DNA from: Ilumatobacter fluminis
GTDB lineage: Bacteria > Actinomycetota > Acidimicrobiia > Acidimicrobiales > Ilumatobacteraceae
Reading direction: 5' to 3'
Assembly (NCBI RefSeq): GCF_004364865.1
Contig: NZ_SOAU01000001.1
Span: forward strand, 310,001 to 374,000
DNA: 64,000 bases
The notes beneath the pieces are model-generated. The model did not search any database. It was not told where the DNA came from and was given only the letters and a program-made list of their open reading frames with translations. Below are positions 9,283 through 16,913 of the stretch, one piece after another; the stretch's first letter is position 1; each line of letters begins with the position of its first letter. Position numbers and translations under genes: made by a program.

Positions 9283-9328
9283 GGGGTCGGATACGTTTCG
9301 TCGGTCCCGACGAAACGTATCCGACCCC
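9283..9328. repeat. REP-like palindrome, family A, copy 2
   Basis: Perfect 22-bp arms, GGGGTCGGATACGTTTCGTC plus GG at 9283-9304, and the complement at 9307-9328, with a 2-nt loop. It lies in the divergent promoter region between the hydroxylase gene (minus) and the MFS gene (plus). It shares its arm with 3731-3790. Confidence 0.9.
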
Positions 9329-9348
9329 ATGTGCTTACCCTGGCGCTC

Positions 9349-10602
9349 GTGGAGGTTGCGACGGGGCGGGCGGTGGCCCGGCGGTTGGCGGGGTCGGTCT
9401 ATGCGCCGTTCGTGCTGTCGATGCTCGGGCGCGGCATGCTCGTGCCGGTCCTGCCGCTCTACCTGCGCGACGCCGGGTTCAGCTTCACGATGGTGACGGT
9501 CGTGGTCGCCGCAGCGGGCATCGGCGCCGTCGTCGGCGGTCTTCCCGCCGGCGCCACCGCGCAGCGCTTCGGTCCGGAGTGGCTGTTCGCCGGCGCGACG
9601 GTGCTCACCGGTATCGCTTCGATGCTGTTCGGGATCAGCACGGCGGTGCTGGCGCTGTTCGCGTTCCACCTCACCGTCGGCCTCGGCGCCGTCGGCACCC
9701 GGGTGGGTGTCCAGGTGCTCGTCAACGACGCCGTCGGCGTCGAGTTGCGTGGCCGGGCGATGTCGATGCTCGGCGGTGGGATGCGGGTCGCCATGTTCGT
9801 CGGTCCGATCCTCGGCGGCGTGCTGGTCGACGTCGTCGGCTTCACGGCGACGTTCGTGGTGTGTGGTGTGGTGACGTTGTTCGGCCTGATCCCGTTCGTC
9901 ATGTCACGCCGCTCGACCGACGGGGGTCGCCGGTTCGCCCGGCCGACGGTCGCGGCGTCGGGCGTCGTACGCGCGTTACGCGCCCACACCGGTCTCCTGC
10001 TGCTGGCCGGCATCGGTTCGGCACTCGTGGTCACGGCCCGTGCGGGTCGCAACGTGATCGTCCCCCTGATCGGTGACGAGCTGGCGATGTCGGCGGCGGC
10101 GGTCGGTTTCCTCGTCGCGATCGGCACCGGCGCCGACCTGCTCCTGTTCCCGGTGAGTGGCTGGCTGATGGACCGCTTCGGGCGGCTCGCCGCGATCGTG
10201 CCGGCGTTCTCGCTGCTCGGACTCGGCCTGCTGCTGCTCGGGCTCAACCCGACCGTGGCGGGGGCGATCGTGTCGGGCGTGGTGATGGGCGTCGGGAACG
10301 GGATGTCGGCCGGCACGATGCTGACGCTCGGTGGCGATCTGGCCCCGCCCGAGTCGGGGCCGTTCCTGTCGGCGCTCGGCATGACACAAGATCTCGGCGT
10401 GGTACTCGGTCCGCTCCTCGTCGGCTGGCTGGCCGACGCGGCGGGGCTCGAGGTGTCGGCGATCGTGCTCGCCGTCGTGATGTTCGCGGCGATCGCGTGG
10501 ATCCTGATCGTGTTGGGCGACACCGCACGGCCCACCCGGCCGTGGATCGTCAGCCGGACACAGTTTGTTGCGAACGCAAGTAGCTCTAGCATGGTGTCAT
10601 GA
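9349..10602 (+). CDS. Major facilitator superfamily transporter
   Basis: Integral membrane transporter of about 417 residues with some 12 hydrophobic segments in two six-helix halves, for example VTVVVAAAGIGAVVGG, LALFAFHLTVGLGAVGT and LLLLGLNPTVAGAIVSGVVMG. A loop between helices 2 and 3 carries GATAQRFGPEWLF, a variant of the MFS loop motif, and DRFGRLAA repeats it in the second half. The start is uncertain: GTG codons at 9331 and 9349 are both in frame, and I prefer 9349 because 9331 abuts the palindrome. The stop overlaps the ATG of the pirin gene (ATGA), so the two are translationally coupled. Substrate is unknown; a drug or metabolite efflux role is possible. Confidence 0.82.
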   Translation: MEVATGRAVARRLAGSVYAPFVLSMLGRGMLVPVLPLYLRDAGFSFTMVTVVVAAAGIGAVVGGLPAGATAQRFGPEWLFAGATVLTGIASMLFGISTAVLALFAFHLTVGLGAVGTRVGVQVLVNDAVGVELRGRAMSMLGGGMRVAMFVGPILGGVLVDVVGFTATFVVCGVVTLFGLIPFVMSRRSTDGGRRFARPTVAASGVVRALRAHTGLLLLAGIGSALVVTARAGRNVIVPLIGDELAMSAAAVGFLVAIGTGADLLLFPVSGWLMDRFGRLAAIVPAFSLLGLGLLLLGLNPTVAGAIVSGVVMGVGNGMSAGTMLTLGGDLAPPESGPFLSALGMTQDLGVVLGPLLVGWLADAAGLEVSAIVLAVVMFAAIAWILIVLGDTARPTRPWIVSRTQFVANASSSSMVS

Positions 10603-11603
10603 GCGCTGTCGTCCAAACCGTCCCGCTGGGCATGCAGTGGCCCACGCTCGACCCCTTCCTGTTCTGCGTCCACCACCTCGACGAGTACCCGGCCGGCAAC
10701 GACCGCCAGGGTCCCGTCGCCGACCTGTCAGACCGCCCGCTCGGCCAGGACTTCGAAGGCATCGACGGGTGGCGGATGTACCACGGCCAGGTCGTCCCCG
10801 GCTTCCCGGCTCACCCGCACCGCGGCTTCGAGACGGTCACGTACGTCCGCCAGGGTCTGGTCGACCACGCCGACTCGATGGGCGCCGCCGCTCGCTACGG
10901 ACGCGGCGACGTCCAGTGGCTCACCGCCGGCGCCGGCATCCAGCACGCCGAGATGTTCCCGCTGCTCGACCGCGACGGGGGCAACACCCTGGAGCTGTTC
11001 CAGATCTGGGTCAATCTCCCGTCCGCCGACAAGATGGTCGACCCGCACTTCTCGATGTTCTGGGACGCCGACGTGCCGCGCGTCGTCGCCGACGGCGTCA
11101 CCGTGACGGTCGTCGCCGGCTCGCTCGGCGAGGCGACGCCGCCGTCACCGCCGCCCGCATCGTGGGGCTCGCGCGACGAGGCCGAACTCGCGATCTGGCA
11201 CATCGTCCTCGAGCCCGGTTCGTCGTGGACGCTGCCCGCCGCTGCGGCCGCCGACGCCAACCGCGTGCTCTACGTATTCGACGGGGCGGGTGCCGATCTC
11301 GACGGCACGACCGTCGACGCCCCCACGGGCGCCGTCGTCGACCCGACGGCGAACGTGCCGATGCGGAACACGTCGGACGCACCGGTCGAGATCCTCATGC
11401 TGCAAGGTCGCCCGCTCAACGAGCCGGTCGCCCAGTACGGCCCGTTCGTGATGAACACCCGCGAGGAGATCCAGCAGGCATTCGACGACTACCAGCGCAC
11501 CCAGTTCGGAGGCTGGCCGTGGGATCGTGACGATCCGGTGCACGGCCTCGACGGCGACCGGTTCGCCAAACACGCCGACGGCCGCGTCGACCAGCCGGCC
11601 TGA
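10599..11603 (+). CDS. Pirin family protein
   Basis: Bicupin of the pirin family, 334 residues. The N-terminal cupin carries the metal-binding signature HPHRGFETVTYVRQG (near residue 69), VDHADSMG, then GDVQWLTAGAGIQHAEM, with conserved His and Glu ligands. The C-terminal cupin half includes VEILMLQGRPLNEPVAQYGPFVMNT, typical of pirins. Some pirins have quercetin dioxygenase-like activity; others act as redox-sensitive co-regulators. The start overlaps the stop of the MFS gene by one base each way, so the products are co-expressed, but no shared pathway is evident. Confidence 0.93.
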   Translation: MSAVVQTVPLGMQWPTLDPFLFCVHHLDEYPAGNDRQGPVADLSDRPLGQDFEGIDGWRMYHGQVVPGFPAHPHRGFETVTYVRQGLVDHADSMGAAARYGRGDVQWLTAGAGIQHAEMFPLLDRDGGNTLELFQIWVNLPSADKMVDPHFSMFWDADVPRVVADGVTVTVVAGSLGEATPPSPPPASWGSRDEAELAIWHIVLEPGSSWTLPAAAAADANRVLYVFDGAGADLDGTTVDAPTGAVVDPTANVPMRNTSDAPVEILMLQGRPLNEPVAQYGPFVMNTREEIQQAFDDYQRTQFGGWPWDRDDPVHGLDGDRFAKHADGRVDQPA

Positions 11604-11622
11604 ACGGCGGCCGCGGGACGGA

Positions 11623-12036
11623 TCAGTGCAGTTCGGCGTTGGCCGCCATGCGCTGCGCCATGACGGGCATCATCTTGGCGGCGATGCCCGGGGTCTCCTC
11701 GATCACGGTCGAGAACACGCGCCCGTCGATGTGGAGCACGGTGCACTCGGTCGCGCAGGCGACGGTCGACGTGCGGTGATGGTGCGTGAGCAGGGCGATC
11801 TCGCCGGCGAAGCCGCCGGCGTCGATGTTGGCGACGTGTTCGCCGTTGCGCGTCACCTCGAGCGTGCCCGACACGACGACGAACATCTCGTGGGCGACGT
11901 CGCCTTCCCGCATGAGCACACGGCCGGCCGGGAAGCTCAGCTGCGTGGCCGACTGTGCGACGAGGTCGAGTTCGTCGTCGTCGAGTCCGGCGAACAGCGG
12001 AATTCCGGTCAGGTTGTCGTGGTACGCGTGGGCCAT
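11623..12036 (-). CDS. Cyclic nucleotide-binding domain protein
   Basis: A single cNMP-binding (CAP-like) domain of 137 residues without a DNA-binding HTH. The fold is shown by LFAGLDDDELDLVA, FPAGRVLMREGD, MFVVVSGTLEV and the phosphate-binding cassette GGFAGEIALLTHHHRTSTVACATE, where Glu and Arg are the expected ligand contacts. The start at 12036 is preferred because GGGGAG lies 9 bases upstream; an ATG seven codons earlier at 12057 has no such site. It probably acts as a stand-alone sensor or partner domain. The neighbour on the same strand is an SDR gene about 120 bases upstream. Confidence 0.87.
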   Translation of the reverse strand: MAHAYHDNLTGIPLFAGLDDDELDLVAQSATQLSFPAGRVLMREGDVAHEMFVVVSGTLEVTRNGEHVANIDAGGFAGEIALLTHHHRTSTVACATECTVLHIDGRVFSTVIEETPGIAAKMMPVMAQRMAANAELH

Positions 12037-12155
12037 CGGTGCAGTCTCCCCGTTCATCGAACCGGCTCGGGCCGGATTCCCCGCGTGTCAGCGTAGATCA
12101 CCGGGCCGTGCGGTGGCGGTGTCGAACGCCGTCGACGACGACCCCGCGGTCGTGG

Positions 12156-12905
12156 TCACATGCGCTGAGTGAGCCCGCCGTCGACGACGAAGACCTCGCC
12201 GCTGACATAGCGGTTGCGCACGAGCGCCAAGGTCGCCTCGGCGCAGTCGTCCGGCGTCGCCGAGCGCGGCACCGGCGCGGTCGCAGCAACCGCCTCGTGC
12301 TGAGCGTCCCAGTCGCTCGTCCACGGTGTGGCGACCAGGCCCGGCGCCACGGCGTTCACACGGATCGGTCCGTACGACTTGGCCAGCAGGAGCGTCATCT
12401 GGTTGAGCGCCGCCTTCGACATCGAGTACGCCATCGACGAACCGACCGGCCGGACCCCGGCGATCGACGTGATGTTCACGATGTTGCCGTCGTCCGAGCG
12501 CCGGAGATACGGGATCGCCCGCTTGGTGAGCCACCACGTGCCGAACACGTTCACCTCGAACGTCTTGCGGAAGATCTCGTCGGTGAGCTCGTCGAGCTCG
12601 TGGTGCGGCACGACGGTCGTCCATCCGGCGTTGTTCACCAGCAGGTCGAGCTGGCCGTACCGCTCCACCGTGGCGTCGACGAGATGGTGCGCCTGCTCCT
12701 GATCGGCGATGTCCGCACGGATGTAGGTCGACTCGCCGGGCAGGGCGGCCGACACCGCCTCACCTGCCTCGACCGACGACGACGAGTTCACGACCACCGT
12801 GGCGCCGAGCGCCGAAAAACGGTGCGCGATCGCTTCGCCGATGCCGCTCGACGACCCCGTCACCAGCACCACTCGTCCGTCGAATTCCGTCCCGATCTCG
12901 CTCAT
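12156..12905 (-). CDS. Short-chain dehydrogenase/reductase
   Basis: Classical SDR, 249 residues, NAD(P)(H)-dependent. The cofactor motif TGSSSGIG is at residues 16-23, NNAG at 91-94, the catalytic Ser at 147 (NITS), and Tyr160-x3-Lys164 in YSMSK. The C terminus has the usual VAPGLVATPW loop and a YVSGEVFVVDGG ending. Related proteins include 3-oxoacyl-ACP reductases and glucose dehydrogenases; the substrate is not determinable. It diverges from the aldehyde dehydrogenase gene across about 100 bases. Confidence 0.92.
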   Translation of the reverse strand: MSEIGTEFDGRVVLVTGSSSGIGEAIAHRFSALGATVVVNSSSSVEAGEAVSAALPGESTYIRADIADQEQAHHLVDATVERYGQLDLLVNNAGWTTVVPHHELDELTDEIFRKTFEVNVFGTWWLTKRAIPYLRRSDDGNIVNITSIAGVRPVGSSMAYSMSKAALNQMTLLLAKSYGPIRVNAVAPGLVATPWTSDWDAQHEAVAATAPVPRSATPDDCAEATLALVRNRYVSGEVFVVDGGLTQRM

Positions 12906-13000
12906 GCCGAACGACGCTAAGCCACCCGGTCGAACGGTCCGCCATCGGGCCGTCGACGGCGGCTCCTCGCCCCTGTTCCGCTGGGCCTCGCGCGGGGTAC

Positions 13001-13018
13001 CGTTCGCGCATGCGAACG
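13001..13018 (+). promoter_or_regulatory. Inverted repeat spanning the aldehyde dehydrogenase start codon
   Basis: CGTTCGC (13001-13007) and GCGAACG (13012-13018) flank a 4-nt loop GCAT that holds the AT of the start codon (13010). In the mRNA this could form a 7-bp hairpin at the initiation site; as DNA it could be an operator. Either role is inference. Confidence 0.4.
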
Positions 13019-14437
13019 GAATTGCTCATCGGTGGTGAGTGGCGCCAAGGCGCCGACGACGGGCGGATCGAGGTGACCGACCCGGCGACGACCGACACCA
13101 TCGCCGAGGTGGCCGACGGCACGCCCGCCGACGCGCTGGCGGCGTGTGATGCCGCGGAGTCGGCACAGGTGGCGTGGGCCCGCACCGCTCCCCGCGAGCG
13201 CAGCGAGATCCTCCGCCGGTCGTGGGAGGTCCTCGTCGAGCACACCGACGAGCTCGCCGAGCTGATCGTGCGCGAACACGGCAAGCCGATGGCCGACGCC
13301 AAGGGCGAGATCACCTACGCCGCCGAGTTCTTCCGGTGGAACGCCGAGGAAACCGTTCGCATCAGGGGCGACATCGGTACGGCGCCGTCGGGCGCCAACA
13401 AGATCATCGTGCACCACCCGCCGATCGGCGTCGTGGCGATGATCACCCCGTGGAACTTCCCGGCGGCCATGATCACCCGCAAGCTCGCCCCGGCCCTCGG
13501 CGCCGGCAACGCCGTGGTGATCAAGCCACCGAAGGAGACGCCGCTCACGGCGTTGCGGATCGCCGAGTTGCTCGGCGAGGCAGGTGTGCCCGACGGACTG
13601 GTCAACGTCGTGCCGACGTCGACGTCGGGCGACTGGTTCGATGCCGTCGTCGACCACCGAGCCGTGCGCATGCTGAGCTTCACCGGTTCGACGGAGGTCG
13701 GTCGGGTGCTGCTCCGGCGCGCCGCCGACCGCGTGCTCAAGACGGTGATGGAGCTGGGCGGCAATGCGCCGTTCATCGTGTTCGACGACGCCGACGTCGA
13801 CGCCGCGGTCGAGGGAGCGATGGTCGCCAAGATGCGTCACTCGGCCGAGACCTGCACGGCCGCCAACCGCTTCTTCGTGGAGGCCGGTGCTGTCGACGAG
13901 TTCGCCGAGAAGTTCGCCGCGGCGATGGGCGACGTGCGCGTCGGCAGCGGCCTCGACGAGGGCGTCACGTGCGGCCCGATGATCAACGCCAAGGCCGTGT
14001 CCGACATCGACGGGCTCGTCCAGGGCGCCGTGGGGGAGGGGGCGTCGGTGCTCCTCGGCGGCTCGCCGAGCGACCGCACCGGATTCTTCTACGACCCGAC
14101 GGTCCTACGCGACGTCGCCCCCGGGTCGGAGATCACCCGCAACGAGATCTTCGGCCCGGTCGCTCCGATCATCACCTTCACCGATCACGACGACATGATC
14201 CGTCAGGCGAACGACACCGAGATGGGTTTGACCGGGTACGTGTACACCCGCGATCTGGCGAAGGGGCTCCGGGTGAGCGAGCAGATCCAAGCCGGCATGA
14301 TCGGCCTGAACCGGGGCGCGGTCAGCGACCCGGCCGCGCCGTTCGGTGGCATGAAGCAGTCGGGCCTCGGCCGCGAAGGCAGCACCGAAGGCATCTACGA
14401 GTTCTGCGAGACCCAGTACATCGCCACGAGCTGGTGA
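13010..14437 (+). CDS. Aldehyde dehydrogenase, succinate-semialdehyde type
   Basis: NAD(P)-dependent aldehyde dehydrogenase, 475 residues, full length. ITPWNFPAAMITRKLAP at about 145-161 and IKPPKETPL at 171-179 are typical of succinate-semialdehyde dehydrogenases. FTGSTEVG at 224 is the cofactor loop, E248 in MELGG is the general base, and C282 in SAETCTAANRF is the nucleophile. The C terminus holds FGGMKQSGLGREGS, again like GabD. The closest guess is oxidation of succinate semialdehyde, but close relatives oxidise other aldehydes. No GABA transaminase gene is adjacent. A family B palindrome begins one base after the stop. Confidence 0.92.
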   Translation: MRTELLIGGEWRQGADDGRIEVTDPATTDTIAEVADGTPADALAACDAAESAQVAWARTAPRERSEILRRSWEVLVEHTDELAELIVREHGKPMADAKGEITYAAEFFRWNAEETVRIRGDIGTAPSGANKIIVHHPPIGVVAMITPWNFPAAMITRKLAPALGAGNAVVIKPPKETPLTALRIAELLGEAGVPDGLVNVVPTSTSGDWFDAVVDHRAVRMLSFTGSTEVGRVLLRRAADRVLKTVMELGGNAPFIVFDDADVDAAVEGAMVAKMRHSAETCTAANRFFVEAGAVDEFAEKFAAAMGDVRVGSGLDEGVTCGPMINAKAVSDIDGLVQGAVGEGASVLLGGSPSDRTGFFYDPTVLRDVAPGSEITRNEIFGPVAPIITFTDHDDMIRQANDTEMGLTGYVYTRDLAKGLRVSEQIQAGMIGLNRGAVSDPAAPFGGMKQSGLGREGSTEGIYEFCETQYIATSW

Positions 14438-14517
14438 CAGAAGGGGTCAGGCACCTTCTGTTCGGTCCGTTCGGACCCGCTGGTCCGTTGGGAACAGAAG
14501 GTGCCTGACCCCTTCTG
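14438..14517. repeat. REP-like palindrome, family B, copy 2
   Basis: Perfect 26-bp arms at 14438-14463 and 14492-14517 around a 28-nt loop that itself contains GGTCC-gttc-GGACC. Each arm includes AGAAGGGGTCAGGCACCTTC. It fills the gap between two converging genes, starting one base after one stop codon and ending five bases before the other, so it could serve as a bidirectional terminator. Confidence 0.92.
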
Positions 14518-14522
14518 TTCGG

Positions 14523-15704
14523 TCACGTGGGTGTGAGCCAGGCTTCGTAGCAGGAGGCGAGGCGGACGAGGTCGGCGATCGCGACCCGTTCCGTGGCCTG
14601 GTGGGCGTCGTCGATGCGGCCCGGCCCGAACACGCACAGTTCGCGCGCCAGACCGCCGTACCGGAGCGCGTTGGTGCCGAACGGAGCGACCGTCGGTGTG
14701 GTGCCGGCGGCTCCGGCGAGTGTGCGGACGAGGTCGCCGTCGGGTGGCTGGTAGAACGCCTCCGAGCCGAACGTGCCGTCGGGTTGCGCCGGGAGCAGCG
14801 ACCGGCACGTGACCGGCAGTGGGCTCGCCTCGTGCGCGATCTCGATCAGCCGCTCGTGACACTCGTGTGCGACCTGCCCGGGTACGACCCGCTGTCCGAT
14901 CGTGATCCGGCACTCGGCGGGGATCACGTTGCCGCCGGTGCCGCCGCTGATCTCGGTCACCGACAGCGTGCTGGTGCCGAGTTCGGTGGTCGGTTCGATC
15001 GTCTGGAGCCGTCGGTGTTCGGCTTCGTACGCAGCGATCACGTGGGCCATCGCCTCGATCGCGTTGGCGCCGAGGTCGGGCAGGGCGCTGTGTGCCGCCT
15101 TGCCGTGCACGGTGACCTCGATGCTGACGCCGCCCTTGTGGCCGTGGATCGGAGCGAGCTCGGTCGGTTCGGCGACGACGAGCTGATCGATGCGGTGGCC
15201 GCGCTCGTGGACCCAGTCACGGAAGCGGCCGGCTCCGAGCAGGCCACCGGCCTCCTCGCAGACCGACCCGACGACGAGCAGCGTCGGCTCTGCGGTGCGG
15301 CCGTCGGCCCGCCACTGTTCGAGCAACGCCAGGATCACACCGAGTGACGCCTTGGTGTCGAGTGCACCTCGGCCCCAGACGAACTCGTCGTCGATGCGGC
15401 CGTCGAACGGGGGGTCGGTCATGTGCTCCACCGTCACCGTGTCGGTGTGCACGTCGAGGACGACGAGTCGGTCGGTGCGCCCGTCGAACCGGGCGTAGAC
15501 GTTCGGCCGCCCCTCGTCGACGTCGTCGAGTACGACATCGTCCGCGCCGAGCGACGAGAGCCGCTCGGCGAGGCGCCCGGCGATCGCGGCCTCACCGATC
15601 GGCCCCGCCGACTCGGCGATCGGGCCCCGGTGGAGCGGATTCACGCTCGGGATGCGCACCAGTTCGGCGACGCATCCGGCCAGCTGCTCGGCGGTGACGA
15701 CCAT
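14523..15704 (-). CDS. M20 family metallopeptidase/deacylase (ArgE/DapE type)
   Basis: Zinc-dependent amidohydrolase, 393 residues from the ATG at 15704. The metal and catalytic residues are visible: LDVHTDTV, GRGALDTKASLG (bridging Asp), CEEAGG (catalytic Glu and metal Glu), then AEPTELAPIHGHKG, where the dimerisation domain begins. A final histidine is in DDAHQATERV near the C terminus. The family includes acetylornithine and succinyl-diaminopimelate deacylases and carboxypeptidases; residues alone do not decide the substrate. A longer N-terminal extension is possible but runs through the octamer repeats upstream and is unlike the family. Confidence 0.88.
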   Translation of the reverse strand: MVVTAEQLAGCVAELVRIPSVNPLHRGPIAESAGPIGEAAIAGRLAERLSSLGADDVVLDDVDEGRPNVYARFDGRTDRLVVLDVHTDTVTVEHMTDPPFDGRIDDEFVWGRGALDTKASLGVILALLEQWRADGRTAEPTLLVVGSVCEEAGGLLGAGRFRDWVHERGHRIDQLVVAEPTELAPIHGHKGGVSIEVTVHGKAAHSALPDLGANAIEAMAHVIAAYEAEHRRLQTIEPTTELGTSTLSVTEISGGTGGNVIPAECRITIGQRVVPGQVAHECHERLIEIAHEASPLPVTCRSLLPAQPDGTFGSEAFYQPPDGDLVRTLAGAAGTTPTVAPFGTNALRYGGLARELCVFGPGRIDDAHQATERVAIADLVRLASCYEAWLTPT

Positions 15705-15730
15705 GGCGCAGTCTCGCGCGGTCCCGCCGA

Positions 15731-15772
15731 CACGTCGACGCCGGCCACGTCGACACGTCGACACGTCGACAC
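15731..15772. repeat. Tandem octamer repeats in a divergent promoter region
   Basis: CACGTCGA occurs three times in tandem from 15746, with a partial fourth copy ending at 15772. A separate copy starts at 15731. The block sits between the divergent starts of the M20 peptidase (15704) and FmdB-like (15802) genes. It could be an operator array or simple slippage. Confidence 0.75.
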
Positions 15773-15801
15773 TCGAACTGGTCGTGCCGTAGATTCCTGC
15801 C

Positions 15802-16029
15802 ATGCCGACCTACGAGTTCCGGTGCCGCACGTGCGACGACACCTTCGAGGTGCGCCGCCCGATGAGCCGGTCGGGCGACCCGGCCACCTGCCCCGACGGG
15901 CACGACGACACGGCCCGTCTGCTCTCGGTCTTCGCTAGTACTGGTGGTTCGTCGTCGGGCCCGGCACCGGTGTCGGCCATGCCGGCAGGCGGCGGATGCT
16001 GCGGTGGTGGCTGCGGCTGCGGCCACTGA
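15802..16029 (+). CDS. FmdB-family zinc ribbon protein
   Basis: Small 75-residue protein. The N-terminal zinc ribbon reads MPTYEFRCRTCDDTFEV with CxxC, followed by a degenerate second knuckle CPDGH. The C terminus is a Gly/Cys-rich tail ending GGGCCGGGCGCGH, common in this family. FmdB-type proteins are named after a putative regulator of formamidase expression, but most members have no proven function. The short tail may bind additional metal. It is transcribed alone, divergent from the M20 peptidase. Confidence 0.9.
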   Translation: MPTYEFRCRTCDDTFEVRRPMSRSGDPATCPDGHDDTARLLSVFASTGGSSSGPAPVSAMPAGGGCCGGGCGCGH

Positions 16030-16096
16030 GCTCCTCGTCCTCCGACCACTCCCACCGTTCGAAGCCGGGCGAGCAGCGCGCGGCACGGCGGGTCGG

Positions 16097-16672
16097 TCAG
16101 CCGGTCTGTCGAGCGACCCAGACCGATGCGATCGCCGAACCGAACTCGCTCGCTCCCGCGGTGCCGACGGGGAACGTGATCTCGAGGGCCTGCGTCCCGA
16201 CGACCGTCATCAGGTTGGCGGCTCCACCGATGTTCTCGGAGAAGCCGGCCATGTCGGCGCCCGGGATCTCGACGTCTTCGTCGGCGCCGAGTCGTTCGCT
16301 CGTGAACTCCGGATAGAGGCTGATCCCGAGCGCGGCCGGCGCTGCGGGGTCGGACGCGTCGATCCAGCGACACGACGGCGATGACTCGAGCGTGCCCGCG
16401 ATCTCCTCGACCTCGTCGACACCGAACGCGGTCTGCACGGCGTCGGGGGTGCTGAGGGCGCACAGCTGCTCCGAGGTCCACGGCCCGGCGCCGCCGAGTT
16501 CGTCGGCGCCAGACGATGCGGTCGACGGCTCCGAGGCCGGTTCCTCGGCGGCGACGCCGCCGTTCGAGTCGCCGTCGGTGTCGTCGGACTCGCTGTCGCC
16601 GCATGCGGTGGCGACGAGCGTGAGGGTGAGCACTGCCGCCGTGGCGAGCGTGCGGGTGTGGGTGGTGAGCAT
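16097..16672 (-). CDS. Secreted lipoprotein of unknown function
   Basis: 191-residue exported protein. The ATG at 16672 has a GGAGG site 8 bases upstream. The signal peptide MLTTHTRTLATAAVLTLTLVATACG ends in a lipobox-like ATAC, followed by an acidic Ser/Asp/Glu-rich linker and then a domain of about 130 residues. The pattern LCALSTPDAVQTAFG, then SPSCRWID, with two Cys and a late strand-rich half, resembles DUF3558-type actinobacterial lipoproteins, but I am not certain of the family. Diverges from the Thr-rich protein gene. Confidence 0.78.
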   Translation of the reverse strand: MLTTHTRTLATAAVLTLTLVATACGDSESDDTDGDSNGGVAAEEPASEPSTASSGADELGGAGPWTSEQLCALSTPDAVQTAFGVDEVEEIAGTLESSPSCRWIDASDPAAPAALGISLYPEFTSERLGADEDVEIPGADMAGFSENIGGAANLMTVVGTQALEITFPVGTAGASEFGSAIASVWVARQTG

Positions 16673-16810
16673 GGGTCGATCCTCCAACGGGCCGAGGGGG
16701 TGTCTGTCGGGGGCCAGTGTCGCGGCTCCGGCGTGGTGCTCACATCGGGAGTTCTCCCGATCTGTTCCCGAACGGCTGCTGGTGACGGTGATCGGCGTCG
16801 CGTGCCACCG

Positions 16811-16866
16811 GCGCCCGCCCGAGCCCGGACAGCCCGCCGAGCCCGTACAGCCCGCCGAGCCCGTAC
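16811..16866. repeat. 18-bp minisatellite
   Basis: The unit AGCCCGCCGAGCCCGTAC occurs as two perfect tandem copies (16831-16848, 16849-16866), preceded by a degenerate copy at 16811-16830. It is intergenic, between the divergent lipoprotein and Thr-rich protein genes, ending about 48 bases before the latter's start. Confidence 0.85.
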
Positions 16867-16913
16867 AGATGGCATAACCCGGTGTGGCAGCATGGACCGA
16901 AGGGGAACGGGCC

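Noticed and set aside
15731..15772. CRISPR array
   Set aside because: Repeats are 8-mers in direct contact with no spacers and no cas genes in the window.
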